Assembly (NCBI RefSeq): GCF_000214375.1
Contig: NC_015578.1
Coordinates: forward strand, 3,844,001-3,908,000
Direction of reading: 5' to 3'
DNA from: Treponema primitia ZAS-2
Lineage (GTDB): Bacteria; Spirochaetota; Spirochaetia; Treponematales; Breznakiellaceae
Length of the DNA stretch: 64,000 bases
Shown: in pieces, positions 1 to 8,823 of the stretch
Layout: each line of letters starts with the position of its first letter
How positions within the stretch are numbered: the first letter of the stretch is position 1
Translations under genes and position numbers: made by a program
Notes under the pieces: generated by a model
Seen by the model: only the letters and a program-made list of their open reading frames with translations
The model's database searches: none
What the model was told of the DNA's origin: nothing

Positions 1-1
1 C

Positions 2-985
2 ATAGCCCTGCTCCTGGCCTTCGTGATAGAACCTATGGTCATTTTCTTCCTTAAAAGAAAAATCCCCCGGGGAGTTTCGATTTCTCTGGCCATACTCATT
101 ATTGTCGCCGGCTTATACCTGCTGGGGATGGTACTTTTTTCCTCTGCCAGGACGATCATTTCCATGTACCCCCGATATGAACGACGTTTGACCGAAATTT
201 ATATCGGGGTAGCGGAATTTTTTGATCTTTCCTATGACGCACACCTGAGTTTTATGGAAAACCTTTGGGCCCAGTTGGGGTTCAGAACCAGGGTAAGGAA
301 TATGACCTTTACCTTTTCCAACTCCTTCATTGGCTTCCTGAAAGACGCCTTCCTGGTAGTTTTATTCCTGGTTTTTATGCTCTATGAAGCGGCTTTTGCC
401 AAGGAAAAAATCGACCAGGCCTTTGAGGATAAATATTCGGGCCCGATAAAAAAGATAAGCGACGATATAGTTCTGCAAATCATCCGGTACCTTTCTACAA
501 AATTTCTTATTTCTCTGGTTACGGGGATTGTGGTCGGTGTTGCACTCCACCTGGTAGGGCTTGAATTCGCCCTGGTATGGGGGCTAATTCAGTTTGTCCT
601 GAATTTTATTCCCAATATCGGGAGCATCGCCGCCGGTTTGGGGGCGGGTATTTTCGGCCTCCTCCAATTCTGGCCTGAACCCGGACCTATCATCGCGGTA
701 GCCCTGATCATGCTGGCGTCCAACATGGTTATCGGTAATATCCTGGAACCAAAAATAATGGGGGATAACCTGGGACTTTCGCCCCTGGCGGTATTGGTAT
801 CCTTGCTTATTTGGGGCTGGCTCTGGGGTTTTGCAGGGATGATCCTGGCGGTTCCCATGACCGTAATCGTTAAAATAATCTGTGAAAATATTCCGGTCTT
901 GGAACCGTTTTCAATAATCCTGGGTTCCCACCGGGCAATAATGGCGGCAAAAACCTCCGAAGAAGGACCGGAAGAAGCGATATAA
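2..985 (+). CDS. AI-2E family transporter (5' end outside window)
   Basis: A hydrophobic integral membrane protein of the AI-2E transporter (TqsA/PerM/YdbI-like) family, which exports small molecules or acts as a Na+/H+ antiporter; the substrate here is unknown. The reading frame is open to the left edge, and the residues before the first GTG at 23 (IALLLAF) fit the family's first helix, so the gene starts upstream of the window. About six to seven membrane helices are visible around a central soluble stretch. The C-terminal half has the family's conserved helices, with PNIGS near residue 200 and an ILEPKIMGDNLGLSPL segment. It ends in a short charged tail. A hairpin lies just past the stop. 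Confidence 0.85.
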   Translation: MALLLAFVIEPMVIFFLKRKIPRGVSISLAILIIVAGLYLLGMVLFSSARTIISMYPRYERRLTEIYIGVAEFFDLSYDAHLSFMENLWAQLGFRTRVRNMTFTFSNSFIGFLKDAFLVVLFLVFMLYEAAFAKEKIDQAFEDKYSGPIKKISDDIVLQIIRYLSTKFLISLVTGIVVGVALHLVGLEFALVWGLIQFVLNFIPNIGSIAAGLGAGIFGLLQFWPEPGPIIAVALIMLASNMVIGNILEPKIMGDNLGLSPLAVLVSLLIWGWLWGFAGMILAVPMTVIVKIICENIPVLEPFSIILGSHRAIMAAKTSEEGPEEAI

Positions 986-989
986 AAAA

Positions 990-1044
990 AACCACGGGGA
1001 GTCCTATGATCTTTTTCTATTCATCTTTTTGTCCCTTCGTGGTT
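990..1044. terminator. Bidirectional terminator between permease and sua5
   Basis: Inverted repeat AACCACGGGGA / TCCCTTCGTGGTT with a long loop. It has an A run on its left side (T run for the minus strand) and TTAAAAAT on its right. It sits between convergent genes and could stop transcription from both sides. Confidence 0.6.
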
Positions 1045-1070
1045 AAAAATTCTTCCTATTCTTTTAGACG

Positions 1071-2159
1071 TTACAAGGTACTAGCCCGGGAAAGCCGGTC
1101 GTTGATTGCGGGGCCAAGTTCATACGGGGGAGCCGCTTCCACCCGGATATAGGCCGCCTCCAAACGGTCCAGTTTATGGAGCAGATCAAAGAGATTTGCC
1201 GCCCCGTCCAGGGTGCTACCGCTGTCCGAAAGCGTCCAAATGAGGTCTTTGGGGAAGGTCCGATTTTGTACCGCAAGCCAGGAATCTCTGCTTTTAGGTG
1301 AAAAAAAGATGAACAATTCTCCGGGGCTATAGGCCAAGGATGCCATGGCCTCAGGGCTATACAAAACCAGGGGGGTTATCGGCGCATAGTGGCTCTTAAG
1401 CTGCCCCGGAGAAACCGGGCCGGACTGACCCGGTGTAAACGCCGTCGGATCCGAAATACCAGCGGCCTCGGAGGCTGAAAACCCCGGCGCCAAAAACTCC
1501 ACCGGCCCAATTACCGCCTCTATGGCCTCCCGGGAAAGTCCGCCGGGCCGGAGTATGCGGGGTACGGGGGCGGCGGCAGCCGGAGAGCTCCCCCCAGATA
1601 GGTCCAGTACCGTAGATTCCACCCCCACTGAAGTGCGACCACCGTCCAAGATAAAGTCCACCCGGTCCCCCAGTTGGTCCCGCACATGCTCCGCCTTGGT
1701 GGGAGAAAGCCGCCCAAAGGGATTGGCACTGGGGGCAGCCACTGCACCGGTAGAAAGCCGGATAAGCTCCAATGCAGCCGGATGATCCGGACAGCGGACC
1801 GCCACCGAAGGTAGGCCGCTGGTAGCCAGGTCCGGGACTTCCGGCTTTTTGGGGAGGATCAGGGTCAGGGGGCCGGGCCAGAACCGGGCCATAAGGGCGG
1901 CGGCCTTTTCCCGCATAAGGGGAGTCAGGGCGGAAAGGTCCGCCAGCCGGTCCAGGGTTTCCAAGGACGCAATGTGGATGATCAGGGGGTCAAACCGAGG
2001 GCGGCCCTTGGCGGCAAAAACCCGGGCCAGGGCTACCTGATTGAAAGCGTCGGCGCCCAAGCCGTAGACGGTTTCCGTGGGAAAAGCCACCAAAAGCCCC
2101 GCTTTTATCCCATCTGCGGCCCTGCGTATATCCGCTTCCCCGGTGGTGAGTAATTCCAT
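1071..2159 (-). CDS. sua5: L-threonylcarbamoyladenylate synthase, Sua5 type
   Basis: Makes threonylcarbamoyl-AMP from threonine, bicarbonate and ATP, the first step of t6A37 modification of ANN-decoding tRNAs, in the cytoplasm. The N-terminal YrdC domain (about residues 10-200) shows FPTETVYGLGADA, the KGRPRFDPLIIHI nucleotide-binding strand, PGPLTLIL and a serine-rich APSANPFG motif. A C-terminal Sua5 domain follows (SPGQLKSHYAPITPL linker), so this is the long two-domain form of 362 residues. The ATG at 2159 was chosen because the family begins near MELLTTGEAD; a longer TTG start at 2216 would overlap corA. It lies 10 bp after corA and is probably co-transcribed. No clear ribosome-binding site is seen. 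Confidence 0.93.
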   Translation of the reverse strand: MELLTTGEADIRRAADGIKAGLLVAFPTETVYGLGADAFNQVALARVFAAKGRPRFDPLIIHIASLETLDRLADLSALTPLMREKAAALMARFWPGPLTLILPKKPEVPDLATSGLPSVAVRCPDHPAALELIRLSTGAVAAPSANPFGRLSPTKAEHVRDQLGDRVDFILDGGRTSVGVESTVLDLSGGSSPAAAAPVPRILRPGGLSREAIEAVIGPVEFLAPGFSASEAAGISDPTAFTPGQSGPVSPGQLKSHYAPITPLVLYSPEAMASLAYSPGELFIFFSPKSRDSWLAVQNRTFPKDLIWTLSDSGSTLDGAANLFDLLHKLDRLEAAYIRVEAAPPYELGPAINDRLSRASTL

Positions 2160-2169
2160 AAAAAGGGCT

Positions 2170-3243
2170 TTACAGCCAGTTCCTTCTTTTAAAGAAAACA
2201 ACCATCCCCAGGGCAACGAGGATCATGATGCCCCAAACTATGGGATACCCGTAGACGCTGGACAGCTCGGGCATGTGGACAAAGTTCATCCCATAGACCC
2301 CGACAATGAAGGTCAGGGGGATAAATATGGTGGATATAATGGTCAGAACCTTCATGACCTTATTCAGGCGGTTAGAGGCTGCTGAAAGATGGACCTCCAT
2401 GATCCCGGAAATAGCTTCCCGATAACTTTCCACAGTTTCCGCCGCCTGGATCACGTTATCCTGAAGGTCCTTGAGGAAGGGCGCCAAATCTTGGCTGATG
2501 AAATCCGATTCTGCCCGGAGGAGAACGGAAAGACTCTCCCTAAGGGGCCAAATAGCACGCCGGGCATGGTGCAGCTTCTGTTTTGCCGTCTGGAGGTCGG
2601 AAATAAAGGCCGTATCCTTATCATCCACCGCCCGTTCCTCAAAATCCTCGACAGTGGCGCCTAATACATCCAGGGCGATAAAATATCGGTCCACCACGGC
2701 GTCGATCAGGGCATAGGCCAAATAATCCGCTCCAAGTCTGCGGACCCTACCCACATTATTCAGAATCCGCCGTCTGATCCCGTCAAAGGAGTCCCCGGCG
2801 ATTTCCTGAAAGGTGATAACTGTGTTCCCTGTCAAAACCAGGCTTATCTGATCAAAAGCCAGGGCATCCTCATTAGGATTACTTATTTCCTTGAGGGTAA
2901 TATAAAGGTAATCGTCGAATTCCTCAACCTTGGGCCGGTGTTCGGTATTGAGAATATCTTCTATAGTTAAAGGGTGTATTTTATAAACCTCTGCTAAACG
3001 GCTTATGGCGCTGCTGTCCTTAAGGCCGTTAACGTTTATCCAGGTAATTCCCGATGAATTCCGGTATTGCAATAGTTCATCAACAGTTTCCGCTGTCCGG
3101 GCCCAGGAGCTTACGGGATCATACCCGATCATCAAAAGGGCCATCTCCTCAGGATGGCGATCCCCCACATATACCAAACTTCCCGGAGGCAGCCCTATAT
3201 CGGAGCGTTCAAAATCTAAGGCCATGGGCAAGGATACTACCAT
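2170..3243 (-). CDS. corA: Magnesium/cobalt transporter CorA
   Basis: Pentameric Mg2+ (Co2+, Ni2+) channel of the cytoplasmic membrane. The long N-terminal part is the cytoplasmic funnel, ending in a charged helix. Two transmembrane helices lie at the C-terminus, separated by the family signature YGMNF (GMN at 318-320), which forms the selectivity loop. The protein ends FFKRRNWL, a basic tail typical of CorA. Length 357 is normal for the family. Sua5 follows closely on the same strand. The start ATG has no good Shine-Dalgarno sequence, and an internal methionine six codons on is also possible. Confidence 0.95.
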   Translation of the reverse strand: MVVSLPMALDFERSDIGLPPGSLVYVGDRHPEEMALLMIGYDPVSSWARTAETVDELLQYRNSSGITWINVNGLKDSSAISRLAEVYKIHPLTIEDILNTEHRPKVEEFDDYLYITLKEISNPNEDALAFDQISLVLTGNTVITFQEIAGDSFDGIRRRILNNVGRVRRLGADYLAYALIDAVVDRYFIALDVLGATVEDFEERAVDDKDTAFISDLQTAKQKLHHARRAIWPLRESLSVLLRAESDFISQDLAPFLKDLQDNVIQAAETVESYREAISGIMEVHLSAASNRLNKVMKVLTIISTIFIPLTFIVGVYGMNFVHMPELSSVYGYPIVWGIMILVALGMVVFFKRRNWL

Positions 3244-3308
3244 ACCGGGGGCAAATCAATAGGGTCCAGTGTTATCGCTATAATTTTATACATTTCAAAT
3301 TCTTTTTC

Positions 3309-3337
3309 TTGACTTTTCAGGCTTTGAGTTCTACACT
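3309..3337 (+). promoter_or_regulatory. Sigma-70-like promoter for PTS IIA gene
   Basis: TTGACT (3309-3314), 17-base spacer, TACACT (3332-3337). Transcription should begin around 3344, on top of the second candidate start codon (ATG 3345), so the mRNA may be leaderless. Confidence 0.6.
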
Positions 3338-3338
3338 C

Positions 3339-3791
3339 ATGGATATGAACCTAAAGACAGTACTAAACAAAGATACGATTTCCCTTCATTTGAAAGGCGC
3401 GTCTAAACCAGAAATTATTAACGAGCTCTTGGATATCCTGGTAGCGGCTGGAAAGATACAGGACAGGGATGCGGCCCATGCCGCAATCATGGACAGGGAA
3501 GAAAAAATGTCCACAGGCATGAAGCACGGAATCGCCATTCCCCACGGAAAAAGCGCCACCGTTAAAGATCTAGTCGCCTGTATCGGCATTTCCGACGCTC
3601 AGATCGATTTTGATACCCTAGATAAAGAGCCCTGCCGGATTTTCATCATGACCCTTTCCCCATTGGAAAAAACCGGCCCCCATCTCCAGTTTCTTGCAGA
3701 AATAAGCCTACTCTTTAAAAGTGCGGAAAAACGGGCGGAAATACTGAAAGCTTCCACCCCCGAAGATATTATGCGTATCCTGGCCGAGTAG
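3339..3791 (+). CDS. PTS fructose/nitrogen-type IIA protein
   Basis: A stand-alone PTS EIIA type-2 domain of about 150 residues (fructose/mannitol/Ntr class). It accepts phosphate on the histidine in TGMKHGIAIPHGKS (the family's GxAxPH motif). With no IIB or IIC beside it, it is more likely a PtsN-like regulatory phosphoprotein than part of a transporter. The domain begins near LKTVLNKDTISLHLKG, so the start is ATG 3339 or ATG 3345. Upstream in-frame codons have no family similarity. Neither start has a Shine-Dalgarno sequence, and the promoter lies directly upstream. It could interact with the PTS genes 28 kb away, but that is inference. Confidence 0.88.
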   Translation: MDMNLKTVLNKDTISLHLKGASKPEIINELLDILVAAGKIQDRDAAHAAIMDREEKMSTGMKHGIAIPHGKSATVKDLVACIGISDAQIDFDTLDKEPCRIFIMTLSPLEKTGPHLQFLAEISLLFKSAEKRAEILKASTPEDIMRILAE

Positions 3792-3834
3792 AACCTCAGA
3801 GCCTTCTATCTCTCATTATATACCCACATAAAAA

Positions 3835-3868
3835 AACAGGAAAATATGATTCATCATATTTTCCTGTT
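3835..3868. terminator. Strong bidirectional terminator
   Basis: Perfect 15-bp inverted repeat AACAGGAAAATATGA / TCATATTTTCCTGTT with a 4-base loop. An A run on the left gives U residues for the minus-strand transcript, and GGTGTTTTTA follows on the right. It separates convergent genes. Confidence 0.9.
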
Positions 3869-3891
3869 GGTGTTTTTAGGATTTTCCCGCT

Positions 3892-5109
3892 CTAATTGAG
3901 TTTTGTCAGAGCGTCACTGGCAAGGTTCTTTACTGCCGGAGTCAGGTTTGGCACCGCCCCAACACTCCGCAAGGAGCTTTTAGCGGATTCCCTGACCGGG
4001 CCGCTGACATTGGCGGCAGAAACCCCCAGATTGTTGATAAGAGACCGGATCAAAGCCTCGTCGGACCTGTTGTTGGTTTGGCTTGCATATCGGCCGGTAG
4101 TAATCTGGAGGAAAGAACTTAACAATTTAACCGCATCCTCGCTTCCCAGAGCAGCCAGAGCCGTGATGGAATCAAGCTTTTCGTTATCATCCCCGCCCTC
4201 TTTAAAGGAACGTTCCAGCAAAGGATACACTGCGGGATCAGTGGTGCTATAACGCTTGATCATGTCGATACTGGTTTTGCGTATACGGAGCAGATCCTGC
4301 CGCTGCCTGACATCGTTAGTGGCGGCTCGCCAACCCTCAGAAAGGGCCGCTACTGCAACCCCAGCCTTTGGCTGACTTCCTATATTGGCCTCTTCCTCGG
4401 TCTGTAAGGCCAAAAATTTAATGCTATAGGGATAACTGGCGCTCCGGATGACCTCGGTCAGAGGAGCCGAAGGATCTTCCAGAATTACCGGAAGGGTTGC
4501 CTTAGCCAGTTGTTTTACCGAATCCGGATACCCTCCGGTAGCCATAAAGAACACCGGCAAATACCCCGAAGGATCCCGGAATTTTTCCAGGGCAATAATG
4601 GCACCCCGGGCGATCTTCCCCTTTGAATCCGCTTCTTCTCGGCCAGCCGGGGGAGCGGAGTTAAGATCCTGCAATATCCGTACCACCTGGGGCAGGAAAT
4701 CCGTTGCCCGCATTTTGCCCAAAGCTATCAGCGCTTCAGCTTTAACATTTGGAGCGGTGAAAGCTCCTATAGTACGCCAGAGATCCGGCGCGGCGGTGGT
4801 ATATTTCTCTTCCCCCAACAATGCCGAGAGGGTTTGGGCTAAATCATCCGCTGCGGTTTTTTCCAAAACAGGGGCGCTTCTCTGAATATTGGGGTATTGA
4901 TTAACCAGACGATTGAGAGCGGTAGCATAGAATTCACCGGCGCCGTTGAGCTTTAGAGTCTGTAAAACCGTCAATATGGCATACTGATCCGTAACACTCC
5001 GGGAATTATTGTAGAGATACATATATATCTCTAAATCCTCAGCAGATGCGGCAAAGCCCATTCCGGCGACACATGATATAAATCCAAGAATCAAAAAGAT
5101 TCGTTTCAT
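3892..5109 (-). CDS. Exported HEAT-repeat protein
   Basis: A 405-residue protein with a signal peptide (MKRIFLILGFISCVAGMGFAASA, cut after about residue 22) followed by alpha-helical HEAT-like repeats. Recurring pairs such as EALIALGKMRATDFLPQVV, AIIALEKFRDPSGYLPV and SITALAALGSEDAVKLLSSF show this. HEAT solenoids usually mediate protein-protein contacts; no enzymatic motif is seen. It probably acts in the periplasm. It is the second gene of a two-gene unit with the lipoprotein at 5138-5992 (28 bp apart) and has an AGGGG ribosome-binding site. Function unknown; a structural or scaffolding role with the lipoprotein is inference. Confidence 0.75.
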   Translation of the reverse strand: MKRIFLILGFISCVAGMGFAASAEDLEIYMYLYNNSRSVTDQYAILTVLQTLKLNGAGEFYATALNRLVNQYPNIQRSAPVLEKTAADDLAQTLSALLGEEKYTTAAPDLWRTIGAFTAPNVKAEALIALGKMRATDFLPQVVRILQDLNSAPPAGREEADSKGKIARGAIIALEKFRDPSGYLPVFFMATGGYPDSVKQLAKATLPVILEDPSAPLTEVIRSASYPYSIKFLALQTEEEANIGSQPKAGVAVAALSEGWRAATNDVRQRQDLLRIRKTSIDMIKRYSTTDPAVYPLLERSFKEGGDDNEKLDSITALAALGSEDAVKLLSSFLQITTGRYASQTNNRSDEALIRSLINNLGVSAANVSGPVRESAKSSLRSVGAVPNLTPAVKNLASDALTKLN

Positions 5110-5137
5110 AAATCGGGTACCCCTATCATATTAAAAT

Positions 5138-5992
5138 TTAAGTTCTACCACGATCAGTCCGGAATTCATACTCGAATTCCATGACTTGGACAGAATTACC
5201 CTGATAATTTTCTACGGTCTTCTTCAACAGCTCGCCGGTGTTTCCATATTCATTGGTAATCTTCAGCTGGACCTTACCGTCCCCGGAGATCTGGGTATTT
5301 TCTATTTCCTTGCCATTCTGCCAAACTGTGGTGATTCGCCTGGAGACATTCCCTGCGGCATTACGAAGCACCTGGGAAACCAGATTTCCATCCCGATCAT
5401 ACTCGTTCTGGGAAGAACTGATAGGTTTGCCCTGGCCGTCCTTGGTTTCCGAAGCAACAACCAAAGTCCCATTGTAGGTATATACGGTTTCGGCAAGCTT
5501 GACATTGTTTCCGTTCAGGATAGCCCGGGATGCCACATTGCCCCCGTTGTTATAGGCATATTCGTTGGAAGAAACCGCCTTTCCGGCTTTATTTACCACG
5601 GTTTCCTTTGCCAGCTGGTTCTTTTCGTTATACTGATACACGATTCTGGACTTCAGCCTGTTTTCTTCATCCTTGGTCATCTTGACAGTCAGCACCTGCT
5701 TTTCTTCCTGGTAGGTAAATTCCACTTGATCCATTAAACCGCCGGAGGCTGAATACCGATTCTGACCTATCAGGGTAACATCTGAAGGGTCATAGTCGGA
5801 AATGGTATACTCATCCAAGGTTCCATCCGCAAATTTGACCAAGGCGCGCTTCTCTACTGGAATCGCTCCGGGAGGGGGGACAGCAGTTTTACCCTTGGCA
5901 GGAGCAGAGGTAGATCCGGCTTCGGTAGCAGGCTTTGAGCCGCAGGAGGCAAACGCCAACATAACCACGACTAATAAGGTAATTATTCGCAC
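5138..5992 (-). CDS. YD-repeat-like lipoprotein
   Basis: A 284-residue lipoprotein. It starts at GTG 5992, chosen for AAAGGAG seven bases upstream. A lipobox ends at FASC (Cys 17), followed by a low-complexity S/P/K linker to about residue 45. The rest consists of beta-strand repeats of the type YxYNEKNQLAKETVVN, YAYNNGGNVASRAIL, NEYDRDGNLVSQVLRN and NEYGNTGELLKKTV, which resemble the YD/RHS antigen-variant repeats (MORN-like strands) found in surface proteins. It is probably anchored in the outer or inner membrane facing the periplasm. It precedes the HEAT-repeat protein in the same operon. Exact function unknown. Confidence 0.75.
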   Translation of the reverse strand: MRIITLLVVVMLAFASCGSKPATEAGSTSAPAKGKTAVPPPGAIPVEKRALVKFADGTLDEYTISDYDPSDVTLIGQNRYSASGGLMDQVEFTYQEEKQVLTVKMTKDEENRLKSRIVYQYNEKNQLAKETVVNKAGKAVSSNEYAYNNGGNVASRAILNGNNVKLAETVYTYNGTLVVASETKDGQGKPISSSQNEYDRDGNLVSQVLRNAAGNVSRRITTVWQNGKEIENTQISGDGKVQLKITNEYGNTGELLKKTVENYQGNSVQVMEFEYEFRTDRGRT

Positions 5993-6082
5993 GATAATTC
6001 TCCTTTAACCATATAAATATGCATTAATTCAAAAGATAATTCAAGGCTATTAACATGAATATACCAGTTTTCAAAAAAAGAA

Positions 6083-6088
6083 TACACT
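6083..6088 (+). promoter_or_regulatory. Possible -10 element for GH5 gene
   Basis: TACACT ends six bases before the ATG at 6095, and there is no Shine-Dalgarno sequence. The -35 region (about 6060) is poor, so this is a weak call, but the spacing matches other leaderless candidates in the window. Confidence 0.35.
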
Positions 6089-6094
6089 TATATT

Positions 6095-7981
6095 ATGGAC
6101 ATTGTAAATCAAAAACTTAAGGATGAACAGGGGCGGCAGCTGCTGTTTCGCGGATGTAACCTGGGCGGCAGCAGTAAAAATCCGCTTTTCCCGGATTTTT
6201 ACTCCCAGGGGCCGGAATCCTTGAAAAATGCAAAAGAAATCTCTTTTATAGGCAGGCCCTTCCCCCTTGAAGAAGCGGAATCCCACCTTGAACGGCTCCG
6301 TTGCTGGGGCTTCACCCTGGTTCGGTTCATCATCAACTGGGAAGCCCTGGAACACGCGGGGCCGGGAATTTACGACGAGGCCTACCTGGCCTATCTGCGG
6401 AAAGTCCTCAAGCTGGCGGAAGAAAAGGGGATTTTCGTATATATGGATCCCCATCAGGATGTATGGAGCCGCTGGACCGGCGGGGATGGGGCGCCGGCCT
6501 GGACCATGGAAAAACTGGGCATGGACTTGGACCGCCTGGAACCCCTGGGTGCCGCCCTGACCAAGCAGCGCTACGCTGAATTCCACCGGGGACCCTACCC
6601 GAGGATGGCCTGGCCCACCAATTATAACCGCTACGGTGCGGCAACCATGTTTACCCTTTTCTTCGCCGGCAATACCTATGCCCCGGAAACGAAAATTGAC
6701 GGGGAAAGCGCCCAGGACTGGCTTCAGGAGCGGTACCTGGCCTGTATGCGCCACTGTTTCCGGCGGCTCAAGAACTGCAAAGCCATAATAGGCTGGGGGA
6801 CAATGAACGAGCCCCATCCGGGATTTATCGGGTATAAAAACCTGGAGGGCCTAGAAAACTATGCGGTCGCCACCGGGCCCATACCGGGGGGCTTCCAGGC
6901 CATGGCCGCCGCTTCGGGGCATAGGGTTTCCGTGCCGGTCTATTCCACAGGCATTCGGGGACAACAGGTGGTAGGCCATGAAACTATAAACCCCGAGGGA
7001 CTGTCCCTTTTTAGGGAAGGGTTTTCCTGCCCCTGGAAGCAGGCCGGGGTCTGGTCGGATCAGGACGGGGAACCCAGGCTGCTCCGGAAAGACCACTTTG
7101 CCCTGTATCAGGGAAGGCCGGCTAACTTTGTCGATGATTTCTTAAAACCCTTTATGCTCCGCTTTACCGAAAGGATGCGGGATGCGGACGAAAAAACCCT
7201 TATCTTTATCGAAGGTACCCCCGCCGGGGCTGCTTCCGGGGCAAGCCATCCTTCCTGGGCCGGGGACGATTCCCCCGGAGTGGTCAATGCTTTCCACTGG
7301 TACGACGGCCCCACCCTGTTCACAAAATTTTTCCGGCCTTGGCTTTCGATTCGTACCGATACGGGAAAACTCATACTGGGACGCAAAAAGGTGGCGGCCT
7401 ATTTTGCGGAGCAGCTTTCCCAGGGCGTAGTCTGGGCCAGGGAGCACATGGGAAACATGCCCTGCCTGCTGGGGGAATTCGGCCTTCCCTTTGACATGAA
7501 CGGGAAGAGAGCCTTTAAGACCGGAGATTACCACCTCCATGAAGAGGCCCTGTCCATGTACTACGACGCAATTGATAAAAACCTGCTCCACGCCCTGATC
7601 TGGAACTATACGGCGGATAATACCCATGAGAATGGGGACGGCTGGAATGGGGAGGACCTGTCTATTTACAGCGAAGGGAAAGGCAGGGCTGTTGCCGGCT
7701 GGTTGCGACCCTATCCTATGGCCACCGCCGGGGAACCCCTGGAATTCACCTGGGATCGGAAGAAGGGCAAATTCCGGTACCGTTTCCAAGCAGATCCGGC
7801 AATAGGGGCGCCCACGGAGATATTTGCTCCAAAGGAGTGTTTCGGGACCAGAGTGGACATTGCTCTCATCCGGGAGCCCTCCGATTCGGAGCCCAGTGCT
7901 GCATATGCACCGGATAAAGAAAGGGTTTTACTAGAAAACAACGGCTACCGGGGGGTCTTGGAAATTACAATTTCCCGCTGA
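6095..7981 (+). CDS. GH5-family glycoside hydrolase (endoglycoceramidase-like)
   Basis: A 628-residue retaining beta-glycosidase of clan GH-A, family 5. The N-terminal (beta/alpha)8 barrel starts at QLLFRGCNLGG. Motifs seen in order: FTLVRFIINWEALEH, VYMDPHQDVWSRWTGG, GWGTMNEPHPG with acid/base Glu239, and LLGEFGLPFDM with nucleophile Glu461. A C-terminal beta-rich domain follows (from about residue 540). The layout, with long insertions between barrel strands, is like the glycosylceramide/steryl-glucoside hydrolase branch of GH5. There is no signal peptide, so it should act in the cytoplasm on an imported or internal glycolipid or glycoside. The 3' end overlaps the convergent transglycosylase gene by 37 bp. 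Substrate uncertain. Confidence 0.85.
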   Translation: MDIVNQKLKDEQGRQLLFRGCNLGGSSKNPLFPDFYSQGPESLKNAKEISFIGRPFPLEEAESHLERLRCWGFTLVRFIINWEALEHAGPGIYDEAYLAYLRKVLKLAEEKGIFVYMDPHQDVWSRWTGGDGAPAWTMEKLGMDLDRLEPLGAALTKQRYAEFHRGPYPRMAWPTNYNRYGAATMFTLFFAGNTYAPETKIDGESAQDWLQERYLACMRHCFRRLKNCKAIIGWGTMNEPHPGFIGYKNLEGLENYAVATGPIPGGFQAMAAASGHRVSVPVYSTGIRGQQVVGHETINPEGLSLFREGFSCPWKQAGVWSDQDGEPRLLRKDHFALYQGRPANFVDDFLKPFMLRFTERMRDADEKTLIFIEGTPAGAASGASHPSWAGDDSPGVVNAFHWYDGPTLFTKFFRPWLSIRTDTGKLILGRKKVAAYFAEQLSQGVVWAREHMGNMPCLLGEFGLPFDMNGKRAFKTGDYHLHEEALSMYYDAIDKNLLHALIWNYTADNTHENGDGWNGEDLSIYSEGKGRAVAGWLRPYPMATAGEPLEFTWDRKKGKFRYRFQADPAIGAPTEIFAPKECFGTRVDIALIREPSDSEPSAAYAPDKERVLLENNGYRGVLEITISR

Positions 7982-8694
7982 GACTGAGGCTCCCGCTGTA
8001 TATATTCGGCCTGGAAAAGGGACTCTATACCCTTTCGAAAGGCCAGTATCCGGGATACGTGGTCCAGGGTATGCGGGGGGGTGGTTCCGGCTTTAACCCG
8101 GTTGGTCCCGGCGTTGTACATAGCCAGGCCGGCTACCTCGGAGCCTCCCACATCCAGACACCAGCGCAGATGGGCCATGCCGTAATAGGCATTCACCGAG
8201 GGGTTAAAAAATTCCGCCTCCCTGAGCTTGGGGAAGGAGTCACCATTTAGCTGGAAAAGTCCCCGATCTATGGTTTGGTTCCGGTTTTTCCGGTTAACCG
8301 CCAGGGGATTAAACCGGCTTTCACCCCAGGAAAGGGCAAAGGCCAGGGAAGGGGGAATATCAAAGGTGTCCGCATTTTCTAATATCGCCTGGGCGATTTC
8401 TTCTGACTGAACCAAGGCGCCGAAAAAGGCAAGAATCTCCTGATGGGTTGCCTCGTCCCGGTAATATTCCAGGATAGGATCCGGTTTTTCCAGGGATTCC
8501 AAAATTTCCGCAGTGTAGGCAGCATTTTCCCGGGCAGTCCAGGAATATATCTGGGCCATTTCTTCCTGAACGCCGGGATCATTTTCTGTGCAGACCTCAG
8601 CCCGGCGATACAGGTTCAGTCCCAGCAGTCCCGCCAGGACCAAGCTGGTGGGAATTAAAAATTTAATATTCACTTTCTGTAAATATCCTCTCAA
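7945..8694 (-). CDS. Membrane-anchored lytic transglycosylase (SLT domain)
   Basis: Cleaves the MurNAc-GlcNAc bond of peptidoglycan, leaving 1,6-anhydromuramic acid. Residues 9-27 form a single N-terminal helix (signal anchor), so the enzyme sits in the periplasm. The SLT/lysozyme-like domain spans about residues 100-225. It has ALSWGESRFNPLAVN (catalytic Glu in the family's ESxF/N motif), DRGLFQLN, AYYGMAHLRWCLD and AGLAMYNAGTNRV, which match motifs I-IV of family 1 transglycosylases. Start choice is uncertain: TTG 8694 gives the full helix but lacks a ribosome-binding site, and GTG 8673 has GAGAGGA somewhat far upstream. Its last 37 bases overlap the convergent GH5 gene. Confidence 0.85.
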   Translation of the reverse strand: MRGYLQKVNIKFLIPTSLVLAGLLGLNLYRRAEVCTENDPGVQEEMAQIYSWTARENAAYTAEILESLEKPDPILEYYRDEATHQEILAFFGALVQSEEIAQAILENADTFDIPPSLAFALSWGESRFNPLAVNRKNRNQTIDRGLFQLNGDSFPKLREAEFFNPSVNAYYGMAHLRWCLDVGGSEVAGLAMYNAGTNRVKAGTTPPHTLDHVSRILAFRKGIESLFQAEYIQREPQSQREIVISKTPR

Positions 8695-8823
8695 AAATAT
8701 AAAGTTATGCTAATATACTGCTTTTTTATCAAATACAGAAGACATTTTTTAAGAATTTGTCATGGGCGCTGTGAAAGCCCTCCCCTTGCGGATACCGCCG
8801 CCATTATGCCATGATCAGATATC

